A DNA stretch of 64,000 bases, from NCBI RefSeq assembly GCF_001653235.2, contig NC_035790.1, positions 6,510,001 through 6,574,000 of the forward strand, written 5' to 3'. How positions within the stretch are numbered: the stretch's first letter is position 1; every line of letters begins with the position of its first letter. The translations under genes were made by a program, and so were the position numbers. Source of the DNA: Pochonia chlamydosporia 170. Lineage: Eukaryota; Ascomycota; Sordariomycetes; Hypocreales; Clavicipitaceae. Below, one piece after another: positions 61,259 to 64,000 of this stretch. Under the pieces are notes generated by a model. The model ran no database searches. It saw only the letters and a program-made list of their open reading frames with translations, and had not been told where the DNA came from.

Positions 61259-61845
61259 ATGGATCACGGACGCGACCCCTGCCCCTGGGTCATCTTTAAC
61301 GACTTTGGTGGTGCTTTCTGCATGGGTGTAAGTTTCCCTATGTTCAGTCTTGTTCTGACTCTGCGGCGTGTCAGATCCTACGTTCTAGGAGACACCATGC
61401 CCGCGCTTCATGCTTTGCACACGCGAAACTAACCGCAACTGTGATCTAGGCCATCGGTGGCACCATCTGGCACGGCGTCAAAGGATTCCGCAACTCACCC
61501 TATGGCGAACGACGTATCGGTGCCATCACCGCTATAAAGATGCGTGCCCCTGTGCTGGGCGGCAACTTTGGTGTATGGGGCGGCCTCTTCTCGACGTACG
61601 ACTGCGCCGTCAAGGGTATTCGCAAGAAGGAAGATCCGTATAACGCTATCATTGCTGGTTTTTTTGTCGGTGGTTCTCTCGCTTTCCGTGGCGGTTTTAA
61701 AGCTGCTCGCAATAATGCCATTGGTTGTGCTGTTCTGCTTGCTGTCATTGAAGGTGTCGGTATCGCATTTTCCAAGATGCTGTCGGGGGGTACTAAGTTG
61801 GAGATGCCGCAACCGCCGCCGAGCATGGAGAATGCAAGCTTGTAA
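61259..61845 (+). CDS. TIM17: Mitochondrial import inner membrane translocase subunit TIM17
   Basis: Exons 61259-61327 and 61450-61845 encode 154 residues; the intron is phase 0 (GTAAGT...ATCTAG). The protein opens [20 protein letters not shown] and continues [20 protein letters not shown], the conserved first transmembrane helix and GxxxG motifs of the Tim17/22/23 family. Further hydrophobic segments are [26 protein letters not shown]-type helix ([20 protein letters not shown]) and [19 protein letters not shown]. With TIM23 it forms the inner-membrane presequence channel. Length fits (about 150-165). Pro/Ser-rich C-terminus ([12 protein letters not shown]) faces the intermembrane space by family topology. 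The start is the first ATG of the frame (CATCATGGA). Confidence 0.96.
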
Positions 61846-62507
61846 TGTGTTGTTGTGTTGAAGAATGAGGATGACGACGATATTCCGAACAAGCGAGAAC
61901 GACATGCTTGAGCATGAACGGATTAAGTAACGATCTACTCGACTGCCGGTTCTTTTCATGACACCACACTCTCAACTCCAATCTGCTGAGTTTTCTTATT
62001 GTTTGGGTTAAAGCCGTGTTTTACCATCGGGCCATTTCTGTTACATTTTGCTACTGCTCTTGTTAAATGCGAGCAGGCAATGCGGTTTGACGCGGGGGTC
62101 GGCACGAAGCACATCGGTGGGGTGATTTGAAATCACAGCTATACATGGTTTGGCACGTGAATGGAATACTTCCGAAACACCACGCACACCAATTGCATGC
62201 TTGGTTTTAGTGATAGAGGCTGAAAGGTATTCGCATCACTTTGGCGTTACAGTGTACTATATTAAGGGATCTGGGAACAATCACTTGGAATCTGGGCAGG
62301 GGATGCAAGGGCCCTCGGACATGGCTGAAAGTGCTGCACGACAGCCAAGAGCTATGTAAAAATATGGACAGCTTCAATAGAAGAATCTAGTACATGATGT
62401 CTACGATACGTATTTGACGTGCAGTGATTTTCTTCCTTGACGGCAGGAACACATGCATATAGCCGTAACCATCAACAGCTACATATCTCCAGAATATCAT
62501 AACCCAT
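61846..62507. other. Convergent 3' region
   Basis: The 3' flanks of TIM17 and of the asparaginase gene meet here. Only short frames occur and nothing else is recognised. Confidence 0.4.
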
Positions 62508-63973
62508 CTATCTCCTGTTTTCAGGATCCTCACCCCCATTATTCCAAATACTCATCCTCGCCCTCCCATCATCGTCAACCCAAGCCCGATACATGCCCCC
62601 ACAATTATAATCCATCAGAATCTCTGAACGCACCATCACAACTCTACCACTCTCGGCGTCCCTCTCCACAACACTCTCAATGCCAATCATGCCTCCTTCT
62701 CCCTCGCCAGTATGTCCCCATCTATCTCCTGCGCTGCGCTGCAACTCTCCATCCGGACCAATGACATTCCTCAACGCCTTGGCCGTACTCTCAGGTTTCC
62801 ATCTCGCCATGGCAGCCACCGTTCTAACAGCGTTGATTCGCAAGAATGAATCTCCATTTCCAGTGCCTGACGCGCCCATGGAGCGAGATGTTACCGTCGA
62901 CTTTGACCGCGACCAAGAGTCAGGCTCGACGGGAGAGTACATAAACGGTGTAGGTAAACAATCCGCCAACAATCCCTTCAGTGGCCCAGCGAACGAAACG
63001 CCAGGGGAAGCAGTATTCACCGCACGAGTAAACGTCTCCCACATCGAAGGACAAGGACCAGTCACATCCGCCCGTTCAGACCACTCCTCCGCCCAGAATC
63101 CCGCGCCAACAACAGGTGTATCGCCAATCCTCCCCGTCAACTTATTCGTCATGCCACCTGTGCTCGTCGCCGCGCAAATAACACCCTCTTCATCTAAAGC
63201 CACTGCTCCGCACGTCCCCTGCGGCAAGTACTCGTCGCTGGACCACGTTCCCATACCAAGACCAAGTTTCTCCTTCTCCAGCGCACGAACATGCTCGTCC
63301 CACCGCTGCTGCGTAAAGTAATAACTTGGCTCGACCATGTCCAGCCCATACTTCTGAGCGAGTTGTTCTGCTGCGGGGCCCCAAATCTGGGTATGCCCCT
63401 GCGCGGACGGCACATCTAGGTCATTCGTGGACAGGGACGCTTGACCCCTTGATTCGAGGTCCTGCTCGCCATGGTCGAGCATCTTTTTCGCGAGGAGAAT
63501 GGGGTTACGGACGTGATGGAGACCCATGACGCCTACGCCGCGCTTCTTGTGGCCGCGGGATACCATGACCGAAGCTTCAAGTTCGTTGATGCCGTCGCGG
63601 GTGAAGACGGCGCCGTGGCCGCTGTTGAAGAGGGGGTTGTCTTCTAGGAGGGTTACTGCATAGGAGGCAATTTGCAGGGCTGAAGGCGGTTTGAATGCGC
63701 CTGAGGGTGATTTTTCCGACGGGCTGTGTATGTATTCATTTGTTTTTGTGATCTGAAGAGAGTTAGCTGGGATCTCAAGACGGAGTGTGACAGGATGAAG
63801 ATGAGTTGATTAGTATTTGCACTCACAATCGTAAGAAGAGCATCCCGATAGGCAATGTACTTGTCCTGAGGGAAGTTCTTGCGCACAATATTCCCTGCGC
63901 CGCCGTGGATAACGATACGGGGTTGAATCTTGATCGCCCGGGGCGGTGACGCTTGCTGCTTCTCGCACTCCAT
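62508..63973 (-). CDS. Ntn-hydrolase asparaginase (plant-type/threonine-nucleophile L-asparaginase)
   Basis: Exons 63973-63827 and 63752-62508 encode 463 residues; the intron is phase 0 (GTGAGT...TTCAG). The N-terminal HGGAGNI at 23-29 is a family hallmark, and GHGAVFTRDG and ELEASVMVSRGHKK follow. The Gly-Thr cleavage site GTCGAVALD has Thr229 as the N-terminal nucleophile after autocleavage. ATSTGGMTNKLTGRIGDTP and GAGFWAEEW follow, the substrate-binding loops of type 2 (plant-type) asparaginases. Such enzymes hydrolyse L-asparagine and isoaspartyl peptides. The protein is longer than bacterial and plant members (about 320) because of inserts before Thr229 (a disordered-looking run around 142-175) and within the beta part. 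No signal peptide. Taspase1 is a related alternative but less like these loops. Confidence 0.93.
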
Positions 63974-64000
63974 TGTAATGGAAGCAAAGTGACGCTAAAC
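63974..64000. other. Window edge
   Basis: The last 27 bp are the start of the asparaginase promoter; no further gene is visible. Confidence 0.3.

Overview
The window reads as nuclear DNA of a filamentous ascomycete (Pezizomycotina, most likely a sordariomycete; Hypocreales is a guess from the style of the proteins). Genes lie on both strands as single transcription units. They carry short GT-AG introns of about 60-200 bp with CTAAC/CTGAC-type branch sites. Typical fungal families are present: a velvet regulator, Zds1, DUF2433 and an F-box-like protein. I see no bacterial operons, rRNA, tRNA, CRISPR array or intact transposon.

Layout. 1-6.6 kb: NOT4 (partial, minus), complex I 30-kDa subunit (plus), Zds1-family PP2A regulator (minus). 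6.6-9.5 kb: gene-free divergent region. 9.5-16.1 kb: DUF2433 phosphoesterase-fold/RGG protein (plus), COQ5 (minus), a small membrane ORF (minus), branched-chain 2-oxoacid dehydrogenase E1 alpha (plus). 16.1-19.6 kb: mostly non-coding, with one possible alternative first exon. 19.6-25.7 kb: giant UFD4/TRIP12-type HECT ubiquitin ligase. 25.7-30 kb: AT-richer, gene-poor stretch with a decayed coding region. 30-38 kb: dual-specificity phosphatase, four-exon Ala-rich small protein, PTPA/RRD1-type PP2A activator, SANT-like nuclear protein. 38-46.4 kb: repeat-rich spacer with a G30 run, an 1117-residue coiled-coil protein, a multispan membrane protein. 46.5-50.4 kb: F-box-like protein and amidase. 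50.4-58.1 kb: 7.7 kb with no convincing gene. 58.1-64 kb: velvet regulator (VosA-like), GNAT acetyltransferase, TIM17, Ntn-type asparaginase.

Most genes are housekeeping. Four serve mitochondria: complex I assembly/function, ubiquinone methylation, branched-chain amino-acid oxidation and inner-membrane protein import. Two (Zds1 and RRD1) act on PP2A. The HECT ligase and the F-box-like protein point to ubiquitin-dependent turnover, and NOT4 and the DUF2433/RGG protein to RNA control. Nothing shows these genes form one pathway; the arrangement looks like ordinary fungal gene order.

The best leads are the degenerate active site of the DUF2433 protein fused to RNA-binding-type regions, an unannotated in-phase upstream exon for the HECT ligase, uncertain splicing inside the velvet domain, a decayed gene at 27.6-28.9 kb, and a short dispersed motif (TACGGAGTA) found far more often than chance. 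I found no clear evidence of a wholly new multi-gene system. Exon coordinates were derived by hand from splice signals and reading-frame continuity.
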